DNA from: Rhodoflexus caldus
GTDB lineage: Bacteria; Bacteroidota; Bacteroidia; Cytophagales; Thermoflexibacteraceae
Assembly (NCBI RefSeq): GCF_021206925.1
Contig: NZ_JAJPRF010000001.1
Coordinates: forward strand, 62,001-126,000
Length of the DNA: 64,000 bases
Direction of reading: 5' to 3'
The position numbers were made by a program, and so were the translations under genes. The notes below the pieces were generated by a model. It was not told the DNA's origin, ran no database searches, and saw nothing but the letters and a program-made list of their open reading frames with translations. Shown here piece by piece: positions 33,891-42,571 of this stretch; within the stretch, counting starts at the first letter, position 1; each line of letters opens with the position of its first letter.

Positions 33891-34256
33891 CTAAATCTGT
33901 TCCAGCTCATCGGCAACTTCATCCATCGTGCGATTATTCTCGGGGTTTTCATCGCGGATGGCCTCCATTTCCTGCTGTACGATGCGCAAGATGCGAGCAA
34001 TATAGGCTGCGTGCCAGCGCTGCCGCTCTTCTTCGCTTTTTGGGTCGGGGCGGTAGGCTTCTATGTCGGCGCGAGAGAGCGTACCTTTGGCTTCCAACAG
34101 GCGCTCAATGGTATCTAAGCGTTCGTGTACGACGGCCAGTTCGCCGGCTACTGCCATGGTAATGTTCAATACGCGCTCTACTGCTGCATCGTCAAAAAAG
34201 TAAGGACGTTTGCCCTTGGCCTTGCTGTTGGCAAGTACTATGTCGTTGATTTCCAT
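33891..34256 (-). CDS. Small acidic protein of the methyltransferase operon, unknown function
   Basis: A 121-residue soluble protein. The sequence includes RPYFFDDAAVERVLNITMAV and AVVHERLDTIERLLEAKGT, then helical charged segments with WHAAYIARILRIVQQEM. It looks all-helical, with a possible dimer-forming helix at about 30-60. It begins 9 bases after the methyltransferase stop, so the two are almost surely cotranscribed, and it could be an accessory subunit. I recall similar small proteins beside methyltransferases in proteobacteria, but cannot name a family. Confidence 0.75.
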   Translation of the reverse strand: MEINDIVLANSKAKGKRPYFFDDAAVERVLNITMAVAGELAVVHERLDTIERLLEAKGTLSRADIEAYRPDPKSEEERQRWHAAYIARILRIVQQEMEAIRDENPENNRTMDEVADELEQI

Positions 34257-34265
34257 ATCGTTTCG

Positions 34266-35465
34266 TTATTTTTTCCATGCCCCGAATACATTCCATACCG
34301 CTGCTCTGCCGTGGTCTTCCGGCTCGGGAGCACGTGGTTTGGTGTGGTCTTCGTTGTCGTTCACTGCCCGCACACCAATTTGGAAGAAGTTTTCTGCTTT
34401 GAAGCCCGCTTGGGTCATCAGTTCTACCGTATCAATGTCGTGCATTTTAGACCAGAACGGCTCGTTGTTGTAGAATGCATCCCAATCGCGGATGAATTGC
34501 TCGTACAAATCCATTTCGGGTGTGTACTGCGGTTGCTCAATGTGCATGGTCAGACCGCCCGGCTTCAGCATCCGATAAATTTCCTTCATAATGCCGTGGA
34601 TAGATTTACCGGAAGTTTCGTGCAGGAACATAGTCGTCTGAATCCAGTCAAAACTTTCATCGGGGAAACCCGTAAACTGCCCGTCCATTTGGATAAACTT
34701 CACGTTGGTAATGCCCATGGCTTGTGCGCGGGCGTGTCCATAGCGTAACATGGGTGCACCTACATCTATGGCAATCACCTCTGCATCGGGATAAGCCTGT
34801 GCTATCGGCAGAACGTTGTGCCCCAGCCCACAACCGATGTCTAAAATGCGCTTCGGCTTGAACTCAGGATGATGCGAAAGCAACCATTGTGCAATGGCTT
34901 TTCCGCCGCCATCGTTGAAACGCCCCAGTGCTCCACCTGTGGTAACAAACAAGCCCATGTCGTAGTTGGCAGCCGCCGAAACGTCGCCCTCAAATAGTTC
35001 TGTGTGATAGCTGCCCGGCATGAGGTGGTTGTCCACTTTGGCAATATAAGGCGGAATGGTCAGGTTGGGGTTGAGTTGGAGGGTATCTTTGCCCGCATTG
35101 AGCTGCGCTGCCTTTTCGGCCAATTGCTTTGCCTGACGCAGCACAAGCGAACGCCCTGCCTGCTGACGCATTTCCATAGCCGCGCGGCGCAGCGCACTCC
35201 ACGTTTGGAAATGAGGGTCTCTCAACATGGCTTCACGCACCTCGCGGCGGTTTTCAAAATCGCGCCCTTTTTCACGGCGAAAACGCGGACGCACACGCTT
35301 GTCAAAAGCAATGCGGTTGCCCGGAGAAACCATTGTTGCCAAATGCTTATTCAAATTGGACAAGAAATTGAAACGCGCAATTTCGTCGTGGCTTGCCTCC
35401 GGTGCCACCTCGTGTTTGCCGATGCGATGCCATGCAGGCGGCACATTAATTGGTGCTTGGTTCAT
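34266..35465 (-). CDS. Class I SAM-dependent methyltransferase
   Basis: A 399-residue enzyme with a helical N-terminal region of about 180 residues followed by a Rossmann methyltransferase domain: motif I RILDIGCGLGHNVLPIAQ, motif II VIAIDVGAPML, the FIQMDGQFTGFPDESFDWIQ segment, and LKPGGLTMHIEQP. The motif set matches small-molecule (ubiquinone, terpenoid or polyketide type) methyltransferases more than nucleic-acid ones. The long N-terminal domain resembles those of natural-product methyltransferases. Its operon has an upstream palindromic operator shared with the DUF3598-like gene. The substrate is unknown. Confidence 0.85.
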   Translation of the reverse strand: MNQAPINVPPAWHRIGKHEVAPEASHDEIARFNFLSNLNKHLATMVSPGNRIAFDKRVRPRFRREKGRDFENRREVREAMLRDPHFQTWSALRRAAMEMRQQAGRSLVLRQAKQLAEKAAQLNAGKDTLQLNPNLTIPPYIAKVDNHLMPGSYHTELFEGDVSAAANYDMGLFVTTGGALGRFNDGGGKAIAQWLLSHHPEFKPKRILDIGCGLGHNVLPIAQAYPDAEVIAIDVGAPMLRYGHARAQAMGITNVKFIQMDGQFTGFPDESFDWIQTTMFLHETSGKSIHGIMKEIYRMLKPGGLTMHIEQPQYTPEMDLYEQFIRDWDAFYNNEPFWSKMHDIDTVELMTQAGFKAENFFQIGVRAVNDNEDHTKPRAPEPEDHGRAAVWNVFGAWKK

Positions 35466-35492
35466 ACTGATTCAGGCTTTTATTGTTGAACA

Positions 35493-35515
35493 AATAGTTA
35501 ATCACATTAATTATT
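35493..35515. promoter_or_regulatory. Palindromic operator before the methyltransferase operon
   Basis: AATAGTTAAT, three bases, ATTAATTATT: 10-base arms with one mismatch, 28-50 bases before the start codon. It overlaps a possible -7 region (CTATTTG on the minus strand). The same site occurs at 36152-36178. A second small palindrome, GCGTAAGTTACGC, lies next to it at 35524-35536. Confidence 0.65.
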
Positions 35516-35559
35516 GTATATAAGCGTAAGTTACGCGAAATTGTTTGGCTTTAAAAGCA

Positions 35560-35591
35560 AAGAAGAAAACTTCAAGGAAAGTTTTCTTCTT
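35560..35591 (-). terminator. Terminator between the DUF3598-like gene and the methyltransferase operon
   Basis: AGAAGAAAACTT and AAGTTTTCTTCT form a perfect 12-bp stem with a 6-base loop, 59 bases after the stop of the DUF3598-like gene. It ends in a T-rich stretch on the minus strand, so the two units are transcribed separately. Confidence 0.7.
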
Positions 35592-35649
35592 TCAGATTGA
35601 CACATCTTGATTGTTGTAATTTAAACTTGGGTAATGAACTTACCCAAGC

Positions 35650-36090
35650 CTAATCAATGGCTTCCTGAGGTGCTACACGGCGTTCTTCAATCATCGTGAG
35701 CCCTTCAAATTTTCCGTTGCGGCTGTGCTGCCAAGTACGCATCCGATGCCCGTCTTCCAACAAAGTAATAATCTCGTACAGGTGCGTGCCGGGCTGTTCA
35801 TTGTATTGCCATTCCAAACAGATAACATCGCCTGCTTCCCACGCCTTGCCGATGATGCGCTTGTTGTCGTAGTGCAGAATGCCCTTCTCATCAAAAGGCG
35901 ATGCGCCGAAATCGTGAACTTCTTTTTTTCCGTTGTCCCATGTGTATTCATTTTTCTGAATCCACTGGTTGTCCTTCATTTTCAGGAACAAACGGCTTTT
36001 GTGGCGGTCAATAACCTCTCCCTTTTCATTCAGGCGGGTGTAAGTGCCTTCCCAGATACCGGTGTGAGCTTCAAAAAGTGGCAATTTCAT
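35650..36090 (-). CDS. DUF3598/lipocalin-like protein
   Basis: A 146-residue beta-rich protein beginning MKLPLFEAHTGIWEGTYTRL. The pattern of FxxHxGxWEGTY, VIDRHKSRLFLKM and later repeated strands (KRIIGKAWEAG, YEIITLLEDGHRMRTW) resembles the calycin-like DUF3598 group, some of which bind bilins or lipids. No signal peptide is present. The ATG at 36090 is preferred over one 18 codons upstream because the family starts near the FxxHxGxW motif. It has the same upstream palindrome as the methyltransferase operon, suggesting joint control. The ligand and reaction are unknown. Confidence 0.7.
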   Translation of the reverse strand: MKLPLFEAHTGIWEGTYTRLNEKGEVIDRHKSRLFLKMKDNQWIQKNEYTWDNGKKEVHDFGASPFDEKGILHYDNKRIIGKAWEAGDVICLEWQYNEQPGTHLYEIITLLEDGHRMRTWQHSRNGKFEGLTMIEERRVAPQEAID

Positions 36091-36151
36091 GGCTAAAAAT
36101 CGTTTTAGTGTAAAAGGAATGTTTGCTGGTATAAAGGTAAGCATTTTTCCT

Positions 36152-36178
36152 AAAATAGTTAATTAGATTAACTATTTT
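36152..36178. promoter_or_regulatory. Palindromic operator in the divergent DUF3598-like/STAS-like region
   Basis: AAAATAGTTAAT and ATTAACTATTTT form perfect 12-base arms around TAG. It lies 62 bases before the DUF3598-like start (minus) and about 100 bases before the STAS-like start (plus). The core matches the site at 35493-35515, so one dimeric regulator (MarR- or TetR-sized site) probably binds both. Confidence 0.7.
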
Positions 36179-36278
36179 TTTGAAACAATTTTATTGGTAA
36201 ACGGTTATGGAATTTTCGGCTGACAAACAACCACTTTATCCAATTGCCGCTTCTTTTGTTTTTCCTCTCACAATAACC

Positions 36279-36692
36279 ATGTTACAAACCGTTATCAGCA
36301 ATAAATACATTCTTGCAGGCTGGATAGATGATGGTCATGTGTTTTATTACACATGGAAAGGCTTTGTGCCTCCTCACGAAATGAAAATCCTTTTGGACGA
36401 AGTACTAATACACTTGCAAACAGGCAACAGCTCGCTGATGTTGCAGGATTTGCGCACCGCACAGGCTGTAGGCACAGAAGTTCAGGAATGGTTAATCAAT
36501 GACTGGGTGCCGCGTGCCGTAGCAATTGGTTTGCGCAAAGTAGCATTACTAACGCCACAGTCCCTTTTCGGGCAGCTTGCCGTTAATCAAGTGCGCAATA
36601 AAGTCATAATTAATGGCATAGAGCTTGACAATCAGTTTTTTGATGATGAAGTCAAGGCCATTCAATGGCTCAGGGATGGCAGTAAGGCATAG
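36279..36692 (+). CDS. STAS/SpoIIAA-like protein, paralogue 1
   Basis: A 137-residue soluble protein closely similar to the one at 47753-48166 along its whole length: both start MLQTVI(S/N)NKY, share YY(T/A)WKGFVPP, the central LMLQDL, VGLRK(V/I)ALLTP, GQ(L/M)AVNQV(R/K)NK and end in a FFDDE(V/A)KAIQWLR motif. The alternating strand-helix pattern and the C-terminal FxDDExKAxxWL recall SpoIIAA-like STAS/SEC14 domains. It may be a target of SpoIIE-type phosphatases. The ATG at 36279 is chosen because it aligns with the paralogue start; an earlier ATG at 36207 would add 24 unrelated residues. No serine site is proven. Confidence 0.75.
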   Translation: MLQTVISNKYILAGWIDDGHVFYYTWKGFVPPHEMKILLDEVLIHLQTGNSSLMLQDLRTAQAVGTEVQEWLINDWVPRAVAIGLRKVALLTPQSLFGQLAVNQVRNKVIINGIELDNQFFDDEVKAIQWLRDGSKA

Positions 36693-36762
36693 CACGCACA
36701 GATAAATTTAAGCAGTTTAAAATGTACTTTTGAACGCCGATTTTGGGCGGATGATATGGTTT

Positions 36763-36865
36763 TATACAAAAGTACAAGCGATTTGCGAAAAATATTTTCG
36801 CGTAAGACATTGAAATACAAATATTTAAACCTGACAGGTCTCTGAAACCTGTCAGGTTTGTGTAC
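36763..36865 (-). repeat. Dispersed ~104-bp element, copy B (reverse orientation)
   Basis: On the minus strand it reads TGTACACAAACCTGACAGGT, closes the hairpin with ACCTGTCAGGTTTAAATA, continues with TTTGTATTTCAATGTCTTAC and ends CGCTTGTACTTTTGTATA. It lies between the STAS-like gene and the DUF2520 gene. Its right end is also part of a 9-base inverted repeat (GTACTTTTG at 36724-36732, CAAAAGTAC at 36768-36776). Confidence 0.8.
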
Positions 36866-36887
36866 AACTGCTTTAAAAACACAAATC

Positions 36888-37682
36888 ATGCTTCGGATTG
36901 CACTCATTGGCGCAGGAAATGTTGCTTGGCACTTAGCCGACGCCTTAGAATCGGCAGGGCATCGCATTACGGAGGTGTTCAGTCGCCGCCGCAAAAATGC
37001 CGTAGCACTTGCCGAGCGATTGTATGAGGCTGCCCCGCTTGCTAAACCCGACTTATCCCGCTCGGCAGCAGAGTTGGTTGTTCTCTCGGTTACTGACTCG
37101 GCACTGCCCGAGTTGCTGCCCGAGTTGCAATTGCCGCCGCGGGCAGCCGTGGTACATACTTCCGGCACATTGCCCATGAATCTGTTGGCAAACCTGAATT
37201 GCCCGCACGGTGTTTTTTATCCGCTGCAAACTTTTTCCAAAGCAAAGGCGGTAGACTGGCAGCCCGTGCCTATTTGCATTGAGGCCTCTGACCGAATGAC
37301 ACTTGATATGCTTGCTTCGCTTGCTTCCGACATCAGCACCCGAGTATATGAAATTAACTCCGACGAACGCAAGCAACTGCATTTGGCAGCGGTTATCGCC
37401 TGCAATTTTGCCAATCACCTGTGGCATATGGCTTCGCAAGTGCTCAAACCCATAGGCATAAGCCTTGAAATATTGCATCCGCTGCTTCAGGAAACGTTGG
37501 AAAAGGTCACGCAAATGCCTCCTCACAAAGCACAGACAGGGCCGGCAGTGCGGGGAGACTTACCCGTGATAGAGCAACATATGGCACTCCTGCAACCTCA
37601 TGCTCCACTGTGGGCAGAGATTTATCGCCTGATGAGTCGCAGCATTGCAGAATCATCCCCTCATCACTCGACAAGCAGATGA
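36888..37682 (+). CDS. DUF2520 Rossmann-type oxidoreductase-like protein
   Basis: A 264-residue protein with an N-terminal NAD(P)-binding fold (LRIALIGAGNVAWHLADAL, GxGxxA) and a C-terminal helical domain with DERKQLHLAAVIACNFANHL. This two-domain design matches the DUF2520 group, related to pyrroline-5-carboxylate reductase and ketopantoate-reductase-like enzymes, with no established substrate. The ATG at 36888 is chosen because the nucleotide-binding motif then sits at the N terminus; an upstream GTG would add ten residues encoded partly by the repeat element. It is a single gene. Confidence 0.85.
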   Translation: MLRIALIGAGNVAWHLADALESAGHRITEVFSRRRKNAVALAERLYEAAPLAKPDLSRSAAELVVLSVTDSALPELLPELQLPPRAAVVHTSGTLPMNLLANLNCPHGVFYPLQTFSKAKAVDWQPVPICIEASDRMTLDMLASLASDISTRVYEINSDERKQLHLAAVIACNFANHLWHMASQVLKPIGISLEILHPLLQETLEKVTQMPPHKAQTGPAVRGDLPVIEQHMALLQPHAPLWAEIYRLMSRSIAESSPHHSTSR

Positions 37683-37853
37683 CCCGCAATTGAGCAGCCT
37701 GCCGGAGATTGGATTTTTGTAGATTTTTTACTTAATTGCAGAAAGCAGTTGGGATTATTTGGGTACATTTTTTAACAAACCAAATCGTCAGCCATGTTCG
37801 CCAAAAACTTTTCTATGGCAGGCAGGCATACATAAGCAGGCAGGGGGTTGCAT

Positions 37854-40800
37854 ATGAGCACACTCAAAGACAAACTTTATGATTTTCTGCATGAGCAGCC
37901 GGATGTTTTTGATTTTCTGCAAGTGCACGCACCCGATGGCTGCTGGTATTATCATGCCTCCCATCCTGAAAAGCTATGGATAAACCCCCGATTCAAAAAC
38001 TGCTTGGGCTATACTGCCGAGCGGGATATTCAATGGGACGCTATCAAAAGCCACGAAGAGGCAATTCTTGAAAATTTTACGACATATGCGGCAAGTGCTC
38101 CCAACGGCATAGAATATCGTTTCAGGCGGCAAAATGGTGCACATATATGGTTCAAAGTGATGGCAATGCCCGACCGCCTTGACCCCGAGGGTCTTGTCAT
38201 CGGCTTTACTGCTATGCGCAGCGCAGAAGCCATAGGCATGGCAGGCAGCAAGAACGCCATCATGAGCCTGCTGACCGAATACGAAGGCGATTCCATTATC
38301 ATTACCGATACGGATGGATATGTGCTGTGGGTGAATAAAGGCTTTGAACAACTGACCGGCTACACGCTTGCAGAAATACGCGGTCGCAAACCCAAGGAGT
38401 TGCTGCAAGGAAAAGACACCGACCCCCAAGTATCCCGTCGGTTGGGTGAAGCTATCCGTTCTCGCCAGCCTATCCGCGCCGAGCTGATTAATTACCACAA
38501 AAGCGGCAAAGCCTATTGGTTAGAAATGCACATTTCTCCCGTTTTTGATGACAACGGCGAATGTACGGGCTTTATGTCGGTGGGCAGAGATATTACCCGC
38601 AGGAAAGAAAAGGAGGAAGAAGCCCATTTTCAGGCACAACTGCTGGAAAAAGTAGGGCAGCCGGTGATAGCAACCCACCCCGAAGGTTACATATTTTACT
38701 GGAACAAAAAAGCAGAAGAAGTTTACGGCTGGAAAAGAGAAGAGGTACTGGGGCGCCTGATTATGGACATAGTGCCATTAACAGAAATCAGTGCTGAGGA
38801 ACGCGCGGCCATCCACAGGGAAAACTTCGGCAAACTGTGGGTACGGGAGTTTACCGCGCAGCGCAAAAACGGCGAGCAGTTCCCCGTACAGATAACCAAT
38901 CAGCCTATCCTAAACGAAAACGGCGAACCGATAGCCTTGGTTGGTATTTCGCAAGACATCACCGAGCGAAAGCAATACGAAGAAGCGCTGAAAAGACAGG
39001 CACAACTGCAAAACATGCTCATGCGCCTTTCTACACGCTTTATCAACCTGCCGATTGAACAATTGACCGAGGCATTACAAGAAGCCCTTGCAGAAGTCGG
39101 AACATTCTTTAACACCGACCGCGCGTACATCTTTGAATACTCTTTTGACAAAAATATTGCTATTAATACCCACGAATGGTGCAAGGAAGGAGTTCCTTCC
39201 CAAAAGCAATATTTGCAGGCCGTTCCACTGAAAAAATTGCCCGAGTGGTTGGCAGCACACCTCAACGGTGAGAGTGTACACATTGCAGATACCCGACAAA
39301 TTACCAATGACTACCTGCGCGAACTCTTGTTGTCGCAAAATATCAAAAGCCTGCTGACCATCCCCATGCGCAACGGCAACCAGTGCATCGGGTTTGTCGG
39401 GTTTGACTCCGTGGAGCATCTGCATACATTCAGCGAAGATGAGTGCCGCTTTCTGACCGTATTTAGTGAGCTGTTGGTCAATGTATGGCTTCGCAAACGC
39501 ATGGAAAACGAACTGCTCCGCACCAAGCAGTTACTCGAGCAAACCAACAAAGCCGCCCGCATAGGTGGCTGGGAGGTAGATTTGGTGCAGAATACAGTCT
39601 ATTGGTCAGACCTAACCAGAGCCATCCACGAAGTTCCGCCCGACTACCAACCCAAGTTAGGCTTCGACGAACTTTTGCAAGAACGCATCAACTTCTACAA
39701 AGAAGGTTACAGCAAAGACCGAATTAATGAAGTGCTTCAAAGAGCCATCCGGTACGGCACACCTTTCGATGAAGAACTGCAAATTGTAACTGCCAAAGGG
39801 CGCGAGGTGTGGGTGCGAGTGATTGGTGAGGCACAAATGGAAAACGGCGTTTGCAAAAAACTCTATGGCTCATTTTATGACATCGACGCGGCGAAAAAGG
39901 CAAAACTTGCCCTCATTCAGAAAACAGAGGAGTTCAATGAACTGGTGGCACTTATCCCGATGGGCGTATATAAATACGAAGACAGTCATCGGTTCGTATA
40001 TGTCAGCCCTGTTTGGTGCAAGTTGAACAACCTCACTGCAGAAGATGTATATGCCAACCCCGATTTACCGATTGGTTTAATTCACCCTGATGACAAAGAA
40101 CGCTTCATAAACGCCAATAAGGATGCCATCCGTAAGAAAGCAGACTTACATATTGAGGTACGCAAACTTACGGGCGGAGAGGTGCGCTGGATGCGCATTG
40201 CTTCCCGTGCTAAAACAGATGAAAACGGGCATACGGTATGGTTTGGCACACAAACCGATATTACGGATGAGAAGTTAGCTGCCTTAGCCCTTGCAGAAGC
40301 CAAAGAGAAAGCCGAAGCTGCCAGCAAAGCCAAGTCGGAGTTTCTTGCCAATATGAGCCACGAAATACGCACGCCACTCAACAGCATCATTGGTTTTGCA
40401 GGTCTGTTGGTAAATACACCGCTCAATACGCAGCAATATGAATACATAGATTCGGTCTATCATTCTGCCCAATCGCTGCAAGCACTCATCAACGATATTC
40501 TGGATTTCTCTAAAATAGAGGCCGGCAAACTGGAACTTTATCCTGAAACGGTTCATATCCCCGCTTTGATTCACCAAACAGCGAAGACCATCAGCTATCA
40601 GGTAAAAACCAAAAACCTTGACCTGATTACCGATATTGATTCTCGCATTCCACCGTTGCGGGCTGATGTTGCCAAACTGCGCCAGATACTCATCAACCTG
40701 CTGGGCAATGCCGTCAAGTTTACCGAAAAAGGCATGATATCCGTTAAAGTCAAACTGACCGATATCAAAGACGGCACGGCATTGCTCCGCTTTTCCGTGC

Positions 40801-41825
40801 GCGATACAGGCATTGGCATTGCGCCTGAAAATCAGCAGAAAATTTTTGATGCCTTCGTACAGGCCGATTCTTACACCACCAAACGCTTTGGCGGAACAGG
40901 CCTCGGTTTGAGCATTTCCAATAAATTGTTGCATCTGATGGGCAGCAGTTTGCAATTAGAAAGCGAACTTGGCAGAGGCAGCCATTTTTTCTTCGATTTG
41001 GCACTGCCGATAGAAGCTGCAACACCTCAAACGGTATCTGAACACCCTCAAAATGCCGTTGAATCGCTTCTGCAACAGCAGTCGTTTAATATTTTGTTGG
41101 TAGATGACAACCCCATTAATCTCTTGGTAGCGCGGCGGATTATACAGCACATAGCGCCGCAAGCACACATACAAGAGGCTTCCGGCGGCAAATTGGCGGT
41201 TGAAATGTTCAGTCAAAACCCGCCCGACATTGTACTGATGGACTTGCAAATGCCAGAAATCAACGGCATTGAAGCAACCGGCATGATACGTGCATTGGAA
41301 AGCAGCCAACACAAGCACACGCCCATTATTGCCGTAACGGCGGGTACTGTCAAGGGCGAGCGTGAAAAATGTTTAGCCGCAGGTATGGACGATTTTATGC
41401 CTAAACCCATCGACAAAAACGCTATGCAGTTGATGCTGGAAAAATGGCTGTTCGGACAACCCAACCATGCAGCCGATGAACCGCTCCCCGCATCGGGAGA
41501 TGATGATGATTTCAGCACTTTGCGGCAATATCGGCAAAGCGACAAGGATTTTTCAAGTGCACTGGAACAAGAGAGTCGCATACAACTGATGGATATTCTC
41601 GGCCAAATTGACCAAAGCATCCAAACGCGCAGTTTGCCGCAATTGCAAAAACTGGGGCATAATCTGCGCGGCACTGCGCTCAATTTGGGCTTAGAAAAAA
41701 TAGCCGCCACAAGCCTTGCTATAGAAAACCTCCCCGAGTGGCAAGAAGCAACCATAAAACAGTTGCAAACGCAGATTCACGCACAAATCGCTGACGTGAT
41801 TCGTTGGATGGATACTGCACAGTAG
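37854..41825 (+). CDS. Cytoplasmic hybrid histidine kinase (PAS/GAF/HisKA/HATPase/REC/HPt)
   Basis: A protein of about 1324 residues without membrane segments. Three PAS domains (about 20-380) are followed by a GAF domain (about 395-540), two more PAS domains (about 560-800), the HisKA box FLANMSHEIRTPLNS (phospho-His near 835), and a HATPase with RDTGIGIAPENQQKIF and GGTGLGLSISNKL. A receiver domain follows (DIVLMDLQMPE, Asp near 1125, Lys in MPKPIDK) and then a C-terminal HPt domain (KLGHNLRGTALNLG, His near 1267). Such multi-step phosphorelay proteins sense cytoplasmic cues through PAS/GAF ligands. No response regulator gene is adjacent. The ATG at 37854 is preferred to the TTG two codons upstream. 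Confidence 0.96.
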   Translation: MSTLKDKLYDFLHEQPDVFDFLQVHAPDGCWYYHASHPEKLWINPRFKNCLGYTAERDIQWDAIKSHEEAILENFTTYAASAPNGIEYRFRRQNGAHIWFKVMAMPDRLDPEGLVIGFTAMRSAEAIGMAGSKNAIMSLLTEYEGDSIIITDTDGYVLWVNKGFEQLTGYTLAEIRGRKPKELLQGKDTDPQVSRRLGEAIRSRQPIRAELINYHKSGKAYWLEMHISPVFDDNGECTGFMSVGRDITRRKEKEEEAHFQAQLLEKVGQPVIATHPEGYIFYWNKKAEEVYGWKREEVLGRLIMDIVPLTEISAEERAAIHRENFGKLWVREFTAQRKNGEQFPVQITNQPILNENGEPIALVGISQDITERKQYEEALKRQAQLQNMLMRLSTRFINLPIEQLTEALQEALAEVGTFFNTDRAYIFEYSFDKNIAINTHEWCKEGVPSQKQYLQAVPLKKLPEWLAAHLNGESVHIADTRQITNDYLRELLLSQNIKSLLTIPMRNGNQCIGFVGFDSVEHLHTFSEDECRFLTVFSELLVNVWLRKRMENELLRTKQLLEQTNKAARIGGWEVDLVQNTVYWSDLTRAIHEVPPDYQPKLGFDELLQERINFYKEGYSKDRINEVLQRAIRYGTPFDEELQIVTAKGREVWVRVIGEAQMENGVCKKLYGSFYDIDAAKKAKLALIQKTEEFNELVALIPMGVYKYEDSHRFVYVSPVWCKLNNLTAEDVYANPDLPIGLIHPDDKERFINANKDAIRKKADLHIEVRKLTGGEVRWMRIASRAKTDENGHTVWFGTQTDITDEKLAALALAEAKEKAEAASKAKSEFLANMSHEIRTPLNSIIGFAGLLVNTPLNTQQYEYIDSVYHSAQSLQALINDILDFSKIEAGKLELYPETVHIPALIHQTAKTISYQVKTKNLDLITDIDSRIPPLRADVAKLRQILINLLGNAVKFTEKGMISVKVKLTDIKDGTALLRFSVRDTGIGIAPENQQKIFDAFVQADSYTTKRFGGTGLGLSISNKLLHLMGSSLQLESELGRGSHFFFDLALPIEAATPQTVSEHPQNAVESLLQQQSFNILLVDDNPINLLVARRIIQHIAPQAHIQEASGGKLAVEMFSQNPPDIVLMDLQMPEINGIEATGMIRALESSQHKHTPIIAVTAGTVKGEREKCLAAGMDDFMPKPIDKNAMQLMLEKWLFGQPNHAADEPLPASGDDDDFSTLRQYRQSDKDFSSALEQESRIQLMDILGQIDQSIQTRSLPQLQKLGHNLRGTALNLGLEKIAATSLAIENLPEWQEATIKQLQTQIHAQIADVIRWMDTAQ

Positions 41826-41881
41826 CAGAGCAGAGTAATTGAGCGATAACGAGTTTTGTTTGCTCCGAATGCTCCCTCCTA

Positions 41882-42208
41882 TTAACCGAGTTCCTGCTGC
41901 GGGTCCCAGAAAAGCTCTTTGAAATTTACCACGCGGTCGTCTACAACCTGCACTCCCTCAGCTTGCAGGGCTTCCTGCATGGCCGTAGGAGTGCCGAAAT
42001 GATGCTTCCCCGTAAGTAGGCCGCTCCTGTTTACAACGCGGTGTGCAGGTACTTCCGGGCGTGTGTGTGCGGCATTCATTGCCCAGCCTACCATGCGGGC
42101 GCTCATTTTACTGCCTAAGTATTTGGCAATGGCACCGTAGCTGGTTACTCTCCCCCGCGGAATCAGACAGACGACTTCATATACATCCTCGAAAAAATTA
42201 TTTTTCAC
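41882..42208 (-). CDS. Alkyltransferase-like protein (ATL), MGMT fold without the active-site Cys
   Basis: A 108-residue protein of the O6-methylguanine-DNA methyltransferase family. VYEVVCLIPRGRVTSYGAIA and the winged-helix GWAMNAA segments are clear. The catalytic PCHR motif is changed to PAHRV (Ala55), so methyl transfer is impossible. Known ATL proteins with this change bind alkylated guanine, flip it out and recruit nucleotide excision repair. The N-terminal ribonuclease-like half of Ada is absent. It starts 80 bases from the divergent cold-shock gene. The role is inferred from the ATL group. Confidence 0.9.
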   Translation of the reverse strand: MKNNFFEDVYEVVCLIPRGRVTSYGAIAKYLGSKMSARMVGWAMNAAHTRPEVPAHRVVNRSGLLTGKHHFGTPTAMQEALQAEGVQVVDDRVVNFKELFWDPQQELG

Positions 42209-42221
42209 GAAACCTATTGAT

Positions 42222-42255
42222 TTTGTTAAAGTTTGCTAAAAAAGGCTTACATTTG
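42222..42255 (+). promoter_or_regulatory. Promoter of the cold-shock gene
   Basis: TTTG (42222-42225), a 22-base spacer and TACATTTG (42248-42255) fit the Bacteroidota promoter pattern. A start near 42262 would give a 5' leader of about 27 bases rich in T and A. Confidence 0.6.
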
Positions 42256-42288
42256 GGCAAGTTCTTTTTTTAATTTAAGTTCAATTTA

Positions 42289-42486
42289 ATGAAAACCGGT
42301 AAAATTAAGTTCTTCAACGAGTCGAAGGGCTATGGTTTCATCGTAGATGATGAGACTCAAAAAGATGTGTTTGTTCACATTAGCGAGTTGGGCAATGCTA
42401 CAACGCTCACTCAGAATGACGCAGTGCGTTTTGAGGTAAAAATGGGCAAAAAAGGCCTCAACGCTGTCAATGTAGTGAAACTCTAA
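42289..42486 (+). CDS. Cold-shock domain protein
   Basis: A 65-residue OB-fold nucleic-acid chaperone. RNP1 (KGYGFI) and RNP2 (VFVHIS) are intact, and the N-terminal MKTGKIKFFNESKGYG is typical of Bacteroidota Csp proteins. It binds single-stranded RNA and prevents secondary structure. It has its own promoter and a strong terminator. Cold induction is inferred from the family and was not visible in the leader. Confidence 0.96.
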   Translation: MKTGKIKFFNESKGYGFIVDDETQKDVFVHISELGNATTLTQNDAVRFEVKMGKKGLNAVNVVKL

Positions 42487-42539
42487 TGAAATTCTCCATA
42501 GATTTTTCCTTAGTGAAGTAACAAAATTGAATTCCGTGC

Positions 42540-42571
42540 AAAAGAGCATTCCGTTTTGGGATGCTCTTTTT
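42540..42571 (+). terminator. Terminator after the cold-shock gene
   Basis: AAAAGAGCAT and ATGCTCTTTT form a stem closed by a C/G-rich loop, followed by T residues, 54 bases after the stop codon. Confidence 0.9.

Noticed and set aside
37790-37830. Short frame starting ATGTTCGCCAAAAAC before the hybrid kinase as a leader peptide
   Set aside because: Thirteen codons with no regulatory structure around it; cannot be told from chance.
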